5,373 nucleotides of DNA. Source: Desulfobacterales bacterium. GTDB lineage: Bacteria > Desulfobacterota > Desulfobacteria > Desulfobacterales > ETH-SRB1. A model generated the notes under the pieces. The model was given only the letters and a program-made list of their open reading frames with translations, was not told where the DNA came from and did no database searches. A program made the translations under genes and the position numbers. The DNA lies in contig DAOVDN010000102.1 in assembly GCA_030669465.1 (NCBI GenBank), positions 1 to 5,373 on the forward strand, in the 5' to 3' direction. Positions 1 through 5,193 of the stretch are shown here, one piece after another (position 1 is the stretch's first letter; each line of letters opens with the position of its first letter).

Positions 1-333
1 ATAGCGGGAGTATTTTCTTCTGATGATGAATTAGCTCAGTCTATTATCAGCTCAGGTGAAAAGACCCATGAGCGTTGCTGGCATATGCCTTTGCCTGGTG
101 ATTACAAAGAAGATCTTAAAAGTGATTTTGCTGATCTTAAAAACATTGCCGGTTCACGATGGGGCGGTGCAATCACAGCAGCTTTATTTTTGTCGGAGTT
201 TGTCGGAGATACAAGATGGGCTCATATCGATATAGCAGGCCCTTCTTATATGAAAAAGGCAAATGCATACTGCGGGGTTGGGGGTACCGGCTTTGGGGTA
301 AGGCTGTTTTGTGAGCTGCTTGAGAAATTGTGA
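1..333 (+). CDS. pepA: Leucyl aminopeptidase (M17 family), C-terminal part only
   Basis: This is the 3' end of a cytosolic M17 leucyl aminopeptidase gene; the 5' part lies outside the window. Frame 1 is open from base 1 to the TGA at 331-333 and gives 110 residues. They match the conserved C-terminal catalytic-domain end of the family: a WHMPLP segment, LKSDFADLKNI, GGAITAALFLSEFVG, WAHIDIAG and a closing GTGFGVRLFCELL. The enzyme is a metal-dependent exopeptidase that removes N-terminal residues from peptides and usually forms a hexamer. The metal-binding and NTDAEGR motifs lie upstream of this segment in the family, so they cannot be checked here. The gene ends one base before the left arm of inverted repeat A, so that repeat or its hairpin may bound the transcript. 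Family assignment is confident; the exact paralogue is not tested. Confidence 0.93.
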   Translation: MAGVFSSDDELAQSIISSGEKTHERCWHMPLPGDYKEDLKSDFADLKNIAGSRWGGAITAALFLSEFVGDTRWAHIDIAGPSYMKKANAYCGVGGTGFGVRLFCELLEKL

Positions 334-334
334 T

Positions 335-471
335 ATCAGAAATTTACAAAGTCATCATAAAATTAACCTGAGGAAGCGGGCAGCGGGCTCAAACAGTCAG
401 CCATTTTAAATTTAAGTGCCTGCCACCTCAGGTTGTTGACAACTTGCTTTTTGAGTTTGTAAATTTCTGAT
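335..471. repeat. Inverted-repeat element A (137 bp), MITE-like, nested hairpin
   Basis: The outer arms at 335-354 and 452-471 are reverse complements at 19 of 20 positions, with the outer 16 bases perfect (atcagaaatttacaaa). A second, inner stem lies at 365-373 (aacctgagg) with 426-434 (cctcaggtt). It continues after a bulge with ggcag (379-383) against ctgcc (420-424). No reading frame of note is inside. The element fills almost the whole gap between pepA and the next gene, starting 1 base after the pepA stop and ending 14 bases before the next start codon. It could be a non-autonomous mobile element or a structured intergenic repeat. No target-site duplication is evident. Confidence 0.75.
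436..463 (+). promoter_or_regulatory. Possible sigma70 promoter inside element A, for the thiN operon
   Basis: A perfect -35 box TTGACA lies at 436-441. With a 16 bp spacer the best -10 is TGTAAA (458-463), which matches the consensus at 4 of 6 but lacks the important second A. Transcription would begin near 470, about 16 bases before the ATG at 486. The -35 sits in a short palindrome (gttgttgacaac, 432-443) and the -10 sits in the right arm of the repeat. Read-through from pepA is the alternative. Confidence 0.4.
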
Positions 472-485
472 GAATGGGGTCGTTT

Positions 486-734
486 ATGTCAAAACACACA
501 CATAATTTTGTGAATAATTATGATGAAGAAAATATAGTATTTGGGCTGGACCGTGAAACTGATGAGAAGTCGTTGATCGCATATCTTCAGAAGTTTACGG
601 ATGATGAGATGATGCGGATTCTGGTTAAAAGGCTGAGCGATGATGATATCAGCGGAATACTGGATTATATTCTTGAAATTTTGAAAAAACACCTTAAAGA
701 AGAAGAATATCATCAAATATTTTTAAAGGATTAG
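486..734 (+). CDS. Small acidic cytosolic protein of unknown function, 82 residues
   Basis: I do not know a function for this protein. The product (MSKHTHNFVNNYDEEN...) has no signal peptide and no membrane segment. It is rich in Asp and Glu and is predicted mainly helical: a polar His-containing N-terminus, a central KFTDDEMMRILVKRLSDDD stretch and a C-terminal amphipathic helix with KKHLKEEEYHQIF. I have the impression of similar short proteins in Desulfobacterota, but this is memory and not a search. The ATG at 486 is preferred to the in-frame ATG at 474 because GGGG at 476-479 then sits 6 bases upstream, while 474 has no ribosome binding site. It stops 2 bases before thiN and carries thiN's Shine-Dalgarno in its last codons, so the two are probably co-transcribed and translationally coupled. 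GC near the 3' end is very low, about 22% over 661-720. Confidence 0.75.
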   Translation: MSKHTHNFVNNYDEENIVFGLDRETDEKSLIAYLQKFTDDEMMRILVKRLSDDDISGILDYILEILKKHLKEEEYHQIFLKD

Positions 735-736
735 TT

Positions 737-1381
737 TTGCGGGCTGTAATATTTGCAAATGGAGTTTTGAATAATTTCCAGGATGTTCACGATATCATAC
801 TTCCTGATGATTTGATAATTGCCGCTGATGGGGGCATGACTCATTGCCGGGCGCTGGGTATAAAACCTTCTATAGTTATAGGAGATCTGGACTCTTTGGA
901 TCCCGATTATTTAAAGTCTTTTCAAACATCGGGAACAGAAATCATAAGCTATCCAATCAACAAAGATCAGACCGACCTTGAGCTGGCTCTACGCAAAGCT
1001 CTCGATCTTGGCTTTGATGAAATTCTTGTGTTGGGAGCACTGGGTGCGCGCTGGGATATGACAATAGCCAATTTGTTACTTTCAGCGTCACCAGAGTTTT
1101 CCAAAGTTACAATTCGGTTAATTGATGGGCATCAGGAGATTATTTTGTTAAGGGGGAAAGGCGAACTCACCTTTAAGGGAAAAAAAGGAGACATACTTTC
1201 GATAGTCCCTCTTGGTCAGGATGCTTACGGCGTCACCCTGCGGGGCCTGGAATATCCTCTAAAAGATGATGTATTAAAATTCGGTGCCACTCGAGGAATC
1301 AGCAATGTATTGATTGATGATACCGCAACCGTATATTTAAAAAAGGGATTACTTTTTTGTATTCATATTTCTAAGAACTGA
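737..1381 (+). CDS. thiN: Thiamine pyrophosphokinase
   Basis: This enzyme transfers pyrophosphate from ATP to thiamine to make thiamine pyrophosphate and AMP, the salvage route to the cofactor in the cytosol. The 214 residues match the usual family length. Visible motifs are ADGG (30-33), IGDLDS (48-53), KDQTD (76-80, acidic metal/nucleotide-binding motif), LGALGARWD (99-107) and RGISN (186-190) in the C-terminal beta domain that binds thiamine. The start is TTG at 737: AAAGGA at 725-730, inside the end of the upstream gene, is 6 bases away, and no nearer ATG keeps the N-terminal RAVIFANG strand. Many bacterial members have His after the Asp of GxRxD; here it is Met108, a position that varies in the family. 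The gap to the upstream gene is 2 nt and to yajD about 35 nt, so the three form a likely operon. Confidence 0.93.
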   Translation: MRAVIFANGVLNNFQDVHDIILPDDLIIAADGGMTHCRALGIKPSIVIGDLDSLDPDYLKSFQTSGTEIISYPINKDQTDLELALRKALDLGFDEILVLGALGARWDMTIANLLLSASPEFSKVTIRLIDGHQEIILLRGKGELTFKGKKGDILSIVPLGQDAYGVTLRGLEYPLKDDVLKFGATRGISNVLIDDTATVYLKKGLLFCIHISKN

Positions 1382-1382
1382 A

Positions 1383-1407
1383 CACAGCGGGTAAGAGCTG
1401 TGGGAGG
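1383..1407 (+). promoter_or_regulatory. Small hairpin abutting the yajD ribosome binding site
   Basis: cacagc (1383-1388) and gctgtg (1397-1402) are perfect 6-base inverted repeats with an 8-base loop. The Shine-Dalgarno GGGAGG occupies 1402-1407, so the stem ends on its first G. GGGAGG touches the GTG at 1408 but is 9 bases from the in-frame TTG at 1417, which decides in favour of TTG as start. A regulatory role for the hairpin is only a possibility; a 6 bp stem can arise by chance. Confidence 0.45.
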
Positions 1408-1409
1408 GT

Positions 1410-1429
1410 GAGACCTTTGAAAAATGCTC
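1410..1429 (+). repeat. Solo end of repeat C family at the yajD start
   Basis: Twenty bases beginning gagacctttg are identical to 5023-5042, the left end of element C, and the first 14 or so also match its right arm in reverse complement. No partner arm is found near yajD, so this is a single end or relic. It spans the TTG start codon and the first codons of yajD. Confidence 0.8.
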
Positions 1430-1797
1430 AAACAGAAGCCGACAGGCCGGATCAGATTATTGCCGAGGCTCGGCATGACCGGGAGCTTCGGGAGAAAACC
1501 TATCGGGAGCGAGCGCTAAAGCTTTTCCCGTGGATCTGTGCGCGATGCGGGCGCGAATTCACAGGCAAGAGAGTTCGAGAGCTCACAGTCCATCACAAAG
1601 ATCACAACCACGATAACAATCCGCCTGACGGCAGCAACTGGGAGTTGCTGTGCCTATACTGTCACGACAATGAACACTCGCGGGACCAGGTAGCGGAATG
1701 GTATGGCGAGGTGACGCCGGGTGGCGAGCAAGAGCCACCTTCTACCCACAGGCCGTTCGCTGGTCTCGATGCTTTGCTGAAGGATAAAAATAGCTGA
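1417..1797 (+). CDS. yajD: YajD-family HNH nuclease
   Basis: The product resembles Escherichia coli YajD, a small stand-alone HNH nuclease protein whose cellular role is not settled. Features (numbered from the TTG, 126 residues) are a charged N-terminal helix, then YRERALKLFPW, a zinc knuckle CARC (41-44) paired with CLYC (79-82), the catalytic ELTVHHKDHNHDNNP block with HH at 59-60, and CHDNEH ending in His87. All four Cys and the HNH core are present, so it should fold and bind zinc. The C-terminal PFAGLDALLKDK tail also matches the family. It is slightly longer than YajD (about 115) because of the N-terminus. The start chosen is TTG at 1417, 9 bases after GGGAGG; the GTG at 1408 would overlap the spacing. 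GC is about 60% over 1501-1560, well above its operon neighbours, which suggests a different history. It is unlikely to be a homing or phage terminase HNH because the family match covers the whole protein. Confidence 0.88.
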   Translation: MKNAQTEADRPDQIIAEARHDRELREKTYRERALKLFPWICARCGREFTGKRVRELTVHHKDHNHDNNPPDGSNWELLCLYCHDNEHSRDQVAEWYGEVTPGGEQEPPSTHRPFAGLDALLKDKNS

Positions 1798-1838
1798 TTA
1801 ATGTTCCTTTTTTTATTTATCTTTCGTTAATTCTATGT

Positions 1839-1866
1839 TTGACTATAAAAATAAGTTCTGTATATT
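1839..1866 (+). promoter_or_regulatory. Sigma70-like promoter for the hybrid kinase gene
   Basis: TTGACT (1839-1844, 5 of 6) and TATATT (1861-1866, 5 of 6) are separated by 16 bases in an AT-rich gap of 137 bases. Transcription would start near 1873, leaving a leader of about 60 bases. A Shine-Dalgarno taaagggag (1918-1925) lies 9 bases before the ATG at 1935. The kinase therefore looks separately transcribed from the thiN operon. No clear terminator was found after yajD. Confidence 0.6.
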
Positions 1867-1934
1867 AACAGTACTTTGCCCCAAGCCTCAGTTTCCATGA
1901 ATTTTTTTTAGAACACGTAAAGGGAGCACTTAGA

Positions 1935-3767
1935 ATGAAAAATGAAGACAAGACAAAAAAAGAGCTTATTAATGATTTTGTGAAAGTTAGACAACAATTG
2001 AAGCAATCCGCTGATATGCTCGATGTGCTACCCGATATTGTTTACAAATTAGATAGCGATGGCTATTTTATTTATATAAACGCTACCATCAAGTCTATGG
2101 GCTATTTGCCTGAAGAATTGATAGGAAAACATTTTAGTGAGATAATTCATCCTGATGATATCGCATCTGTGAGCCGTACCACTGTTTTGAAAAGATATAA
2201 GGGATCGATAACCGGAGATAAGAACGCACCAAGACTCTTTGATGAGAGAAGGACCGGAAAAAGAGTAACAAAACACCTTCCTATTCGATTAATACAAAAG
2301 GACTGGGAACAAGAAAAAGATTCGAAGAATGTCGAAAATTCAAAAACAGTGTATGTAGAAGTGATGGCAGGCGGACAATACGATAAAGCGGTCAGTAGAA
2401 AGGATAAGGTTTATCTTGGAACTGTGGGCACCATCCGAGACATAGAAAAGCAGAAATACGTCTATGATACGGCACATGTTAATGATGGCGAGATAAGCTA
2501 CGGAGAAATATCTTCGTCTGGCATAGACGGTATTGACGTAGATAGTCCTGACAAAAAGCATGAGGGGACAGTCGGAATCATAAGGGATGTCACTGAACGC
2601 AGAATATTTGAACAACAGAAAGCAAAGATTGAAGAACGATTGCAGCATGCTCGGAAGATGGAAGCAATCGGACAACTCGCAGGCGGAATCGCTCACAGCT
2701 TTAACAACCTTCTCATGGCAATCCAGGGAAATACTTCTTTGATGCTTTTGGAGACCGTTCACTCGCATCCACATCATGAAAAGCTAAGGAGCATTGAGGA
2801 ACAGGTTCGAAGCGCCTCGAAACTCACCGCCCAGCTTCTTGGTTATGCCAGGAAGGGAAAGTATGAGGTCAAATGCCTTGACCTTAACCAAGTGGTGGAA
2901 GAGACCTCAGAGACTTTGGGTAGAACCAAAATGGGGGTTACGATCCGTAAAGAGCTTGCTGAGGGGTTATTTGCCATAGAGGCGGACGAGGCCCAGCTTC
3001 AGCAGGTCCTGTTCGATATGTATCTGAATGCTGCCGAGGCGATGCCAGATGGCGGGGATCTCATTTTGAAGACCACAAACGTGACCCGCGAAGACATGAA
3101 GGGTAAGCAATACGATCCAAAGCCAGGAAACTATGTCCTGCTAACAATTACCGACACGGGTGTTGGCATGGATAAAAGCACTATGAAGCTCATCTTTGAT
3201 CCCTTCTTTACAACTAAGCAGATGGGCCGGAGCACCGGTCTTGGCCTGGCTTCTGCTTACGGTATCATAAAGGGCCATGGCGGATATACTGACGTGGAAT
3301 CCAAGAAGGGGCATGGGAGTACCTTCAGTATTTATCTCCCTGCATCGGGGAAAAAAGTCCGGAAAGTTCTCAGAACTGCAAGTGAAATCACCAAGACAAC
3401 CGGAACAGTCCTCCTGGTAGACGACGAAGACGTGATCCTGGAGGTAGAAAAAGAGTTGTTGGAGGCATTAGGCCACGAGGTGCTCACAGCCAGAGATGGA
3501 AAAGAAGCTGTCGAGGTTTATAAGAAAAAAGGGGACAAGATTGACTTAGTCCTCATGGATATGGTTATGCCGAATATGGGTGGTGGCGAGGCCTATGACC
3601 GGATGAAGGAAATCAATCCGCGTGTAAGAGTCTTGCTTTCAAGTGGCTACAGTATTGACGGAGAAGCGAGGGAGATATTGGCACGAGGCTGCAATGGTTT
3701 TATACAGAAGCCCTATGCTATAAAGGAGTTGTCTAAGAAAATAAGGGAGATTTTGGATAAGGAGTAG
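1935..3767 (+). CDS. Soluble PAS hybrid sensor histidine kinase with C-terminal receiver
   Basis: This is a cytosolic signal-transduction kinase of 610 residues with no membrane segment. Order of parts: short N-terminal helix (1-25); PAS sensor (about 26-174, starting SADMLDVLPDIVYKLDSDG); a repeated PAS C-terminal segment (188-223, ending GTVGIIRDVTERR); linker coiled coil (224-243); dimerisation domain with phospho-acceptor His254 in GGIAHSFNNLL; ATPase domain with N box around Asn365, G1 DTGVGMD (407-413), F box FDPFFTT (421-427) and G2 GLGLA (435-439); and a receiver (about 490-610) with Asp496/Asp497, phospho-acceptor Asp542, Ser569/570 and Lys592. All catalytic residues are present, so autophosphorylation on His254 and transfer to Asp542 are expected. 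The ligand is unknown. No response regulator with an output domain is adjacent, so the output partner is elsewhere. Position 255, usually acidic or Asn in this subgroup, is Ser. Residues 139-174 and 188-223 are tandem homologous segments, and GC jumps from about 31% to about 57% across them, which suggests a fusion gene. Confidence 0.93.
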   Translation: MKNEDKTKKELINDFVKVRQQLKQSADMLDVLPDIVYKLDSDGYFIYINATIKSMGYLPEELIGKHFSEIIHPDDIASVSRTTVLKRYKGSITGDKNAPRLFDERRTGKRVTKHLPIRLIQKDWEQEKDSKNVENSKTVYVEVMAGGQYDKAVSRKDKVYLGTVGTIRDIEKQKYVYDTAHVNDGEISYGEISSSGIDGIDVDSPDKKHEGTVGIIRDVTERRIFEQQKAKIEERLQHARKMEAIGQLAGGIAHSFNNLLMAIQGNTSLMLLETVHSHPHHEKLRSIEEQVRSASKLTAQLLGYARKGKYEVKCLDLNQVVEETSETLGRTKMGVTIRKELAEGLFAIEADEAQLQQVLFDMYLNAAEAMPDGGDLILKTTNVTREDMKGKQYDPKPGNYVLLTITDTGVGMDKSTMKLIFDPFFTTKQMGRSTGLGLASAYGIIKGHGGYTDVESKKGHGSTFSIYLPASGKKVRKVLRTASEITKTTGTVLLVDDEDVILEVEKELLEALGHEVLTARDGKEAVEVYKKKGDKIDLVLMDMVMPNMGGGEAYDRMKEINPRVRVLLSSGYSIDGEAREILARGCNGFIQKPYAIKELSKKIREILDKE

Positions 3768-3828
3768 CAAAGAGCACCTGGCTGCCGAAGCTTTTTGTAA
3801 TATTTTCTACGGCTGATCATTTAGAGGT

Positions 3829-3980
3829 ATAGATTTCCAGATAAATAATTTCACTGCGTTACCTGTCTGCGTGCGGGCACGCACAGGCAGGTCAGTCGAA
3901 ATCTTTGACGACGTACAAATCAGTACGACTACTCAGATTTCTCCTTCCAGCCTTGTGAAATTATTTATCTGAAAATCTAT
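3829..3980. repeat. Inverted-repeat element B (152 bp) between convergent genes
   Basis: The outer arms 3829-3854 and 3955-3980 are reverse complements at 25 of 26 positions. Inside is a hairpin of gaaatct (3898-3904) with agatttc (3935-3941), a 7/7 internal loop, cgtac (3912-3916) with gtacg (3923-3927) and a 6-base loop aaatca. A separate palindrome is at 3861-3892. The element lies between the kinase gene and the convergent DUF3786 gene and overlaps the latter's 3' end. It has the same internal plan as element C. In RNA it would fold on either strand and may act as a transcript boundary, but no U-run for a Rho-independent terminator follows. Confidence 0.85.
3861..3892. repeat. Nested GC-rich palindrome inside element B
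   Basis: acctgtctgcgtgc (3861-3874) pairs with gcacgcacaggcaggt (3877-3892) around a 2-base centre, apart from a small bulge and one mismatch. It falls directly after ctgcgtt, and removing it leaves a sequence that aligns with element C's ctgcgt-to-stem segment. It therefore looks like a second small palindrome inserted into the larger element. Confidence 0.6.
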
Positions 3981-4617
3981 GCTTTTGCTCCATTCCTCTT
4001 GCAATACCGAGGGCCGTATATACAGCGACACTCCCCGCATACGCGATATCTTCGGTGGAAAGATGGGAACTTATCGTGGTATCGAAATAAACATTCCCTT
4101 CAGCCGGAAACTCCTCATCCTCTTCCCAGACAGAAAGAATCACCGGAATTCGCGGAAGTATAACAATCTTAAGAGCCCTATCTGCAGGAGAAGGAACGAT
4201 CTCACCAATCAGATCTGCTACCCGATCAAGCAACGAGGGGTGCGAGCCAAACCCCTTGGCAAGGGGGGCAATGGCCCGTTTGAAAAATGCCTGATAGTAA
4301 AAAGCCCCTGAGGGGACCTCGCGAAAAGTAATCAATTCGCCGGAAAAGGGGATCGCCTTTGCTTTAAGGAGATAGTGCAACATCAGAACCTGTTCAGGCA
4401 AAGTCGGCCTGCCGGCATCCTCTTCAAATGCAATCGTCTCACCATCGATATTGAGCACATGGCGCCGGTTAATATAAGGAAAGATGACCTGTCGTCCCCC
4501 TGTGCTCTTATTTTTCATTTCGAGCTTTGCGGTTACACAATGCCGCTTGATATCACAACCTTTTAATTCCTCGATCGCCAATGCACGCGCAGTCCTGTAG
4601 TCGTCTTCTCTGGACAT
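3961..4617 (-). CDS. DUF3786 domain protein, 218 residues
   Basis: This is a soluble protein that I assign to the DUF3786 family, whose function I do not know. Supporting segments are LPEQVLMLHYLLKAKAIPFSG (73-93) followed by ELITFREVPSGAFYYQAFFKRAI (94-116), KGFG (121-124) and VILPRIPVILSVWEEDEEFPAEGNVYFD (152-179), which give the family pattern of HYLL, FRE, PxxP, WxxDEEF and FD. There is no signal peptide and no membrane helix. The start is the ATG at 4617-4615: AAGGAG (4629-4624) is 6 bases upstream. The in-frame ATG at 4659 would lie upstream of the predicted -10 box and has no ribosome site. The last codons (R-F-S-D-K, stop) are encoded by the right arm of element B, so the native C-terminus may have been replaced or trimmed. 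It is convergent with the kinase gene and stands alone on its strand. Confidence 0.82.
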   Translation of the reverse strand: MSREDDYRTARALAIEELKGCDIKRHCVTAKLEMKNKSTGGRQVIFPYINRRHVLNIDGETIAFEEDAGRPTLPEQVLMLHYLLKAKAIPFSGELITFREVPSGAFYYQAFFKRAIAPLAKGFGSHPSLLDRVADLIGEIVPSPADRALKIVILPRIPVILSVWEEDEEFPAEGNVYFDTTISSHLSTEDIAYAGSVAVYTALGIARGMEQKHRFSDK

Positions 4618-4649
4618 ATAAATCTCCTTGGGGAATTTTGTCAGAAATT

Positions 4650-4678
4650 TGTATACCAACCTTTTTCTTTCCGGTCAA
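4650..4678 (-). promoter_or_regulatory. Sigma70-like promoter for the DUF3786 gene
   Basis: On the minus strand TTGACC (4678-4673, 5 of 6) and TATACA (4655-4650, 4 of 6 with the key TA) are 17 bases apart. Transcription would start near 4643, giving a leader of about 26 bases with AAGGAG placed correctly for the ATG at 4617. This supports the shorter start for the gene. Confidence 0.6.
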
Positions 4679-4683
4679 TGTAT

Positions 4684-4816
4684 GATGCAACTGTAAAAAA
4701 GTCCTTTTTACAGGTGATTGCGAATTTAGGAATTTAGGAATTGCGAATTATTTAAGGCCGTTACAAACTTGATAGAATTAGAAAAACCGCAATTTTATAC
4801 TTTTTACGAAACCATC
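4684..4816. repeat. Possible degenerate inverted-repeat element D with short direct repeats
   Basis: The ends gatgcaactgtaaaaaagt (4684-4702) and actttttacgaaaccatc (4799-4816) are imperfect inverted repeats: gatg and gtaaaaa with gt match, with about five mismatches and a one-base gap. The length, 133 bp, is close to elements A-C. Inside are two copies of attgcgaatt (4717-4726, 4740-4749) and two adjacent aatttagg (4723-4738). No gene is present between 4618 and 4884. This may be a decayed element or simply AT-rich sequence with chance similarity. Confidence 0.3.
4691..4713. promoter_or_regulatory. Perfect 9-bp inverted repeat upstream of the DUF3786 promoter
   Basis: ctgtaaaaa (4691-4699) and tttttacag (4705-4713) are perfect inverted repeats around 5 bases. 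The centre is about 24 bases upstream of the -35 box on the minus strand. It could be a regulator binding site, but it could equally be the worn left end of another inverted-repeat element (see 4684-4816). No regulator gene is adjacent. Confidence 0.4.
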
Positions 4817-4884
4817 AAGAATAGATAATTTCATTTATAGAGTTGCGTGAATAAAAAAAACGTGATATTAAGACCATTCATCAT

Positions 4885-4961
<77 letters not shown>

Positions 4962-5021
4962 TCAATTAACACACCAAAGGCGCACCGCAACTTTAGTCAC
5001 CCCATCAACTCTCAACAGAAG

Positions 5022-5166
5022 CGAGACCTTTGAAAAATGCTCCCTTTTGCCCAATTTCTGCGTCAGGCTTCAAATTTTAATCCTCAAAATACTCAATGTA
5101 TTCCTACGGTTAAAATTTTCGCCTTCCTTGAACTTGAACAAAATTGAACGTTTTTCAAAGGTCTCG
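5022..5166. repeat. Inverted-repeat element C (145 bp) between tRNA-Pro and priA
   Basis: The arms 5022-5037 (cgagacctttgaaaaa) and 5151-5166 are perfect reverse complements over 16 bases, extending to 17 of 18 at 5039/5149. Inside, aaattttaa (5072-5080) pairs with ttaaaattt (5110-5118). Then come a 7/7 internal loop, aatac (5088-5092) with gtatt (5098-5102) and a 5-base loop tcaat. The left end recurs exactly at 1410-1429. It has the same geometry as element B despite different stem sequences. It occupies most of the 232-base gap between the tRNA and priA. Confidence 0.85.
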
Positions 5167-5193
5167 AAGCTTTGATCCAAAACAGCGTTTTAA

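Noticed and set aside
474..485. ATG at 474 as the start of the small gene upstream of thiN
   Set aside because: There is no ribosome binding site before it, and GGGG at 476-479 is placed for the ATG at 486.
1797..1832. Terminator after yajD (T-rich stretch with attaa/ttaat)
   Set aside because: The stem is only 5 A/T pairs and the T-run is not directly after it.
2340..2777. 145-codon open frame antisense to the kinase gene
   Set aside because: It lies opposite a fully supported kinase coding region, and its residue composition (rich in Cys, Ser, Phe) is typical of an antisense shadow.
3784..3813. Hairpin gccg...cggc after the kinase stop as terminator
   Set aside because: Only 4 bp pair, the loop is long and no T-run follows.
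3829..3980. Repeats as a CRISPR array
   Set aside because: There are no regularly spaced direct repeats with unique spacers; the structure is inverted repeats.
3979..4311. 110-codon forward frame opposite the DUF3786 gene
   Set aside because: The minus-strand frame has a family match, promoter and ribosome site; this one has none and begins in the repeat arm.
4618..4659. Upstream ATG at 4659 for the DUF3786 gene
   Set aside because: It would start upstream of the predicted -10 box and has no Shine-Dalgarno, while AAGGAG is ideally placed for 4617.
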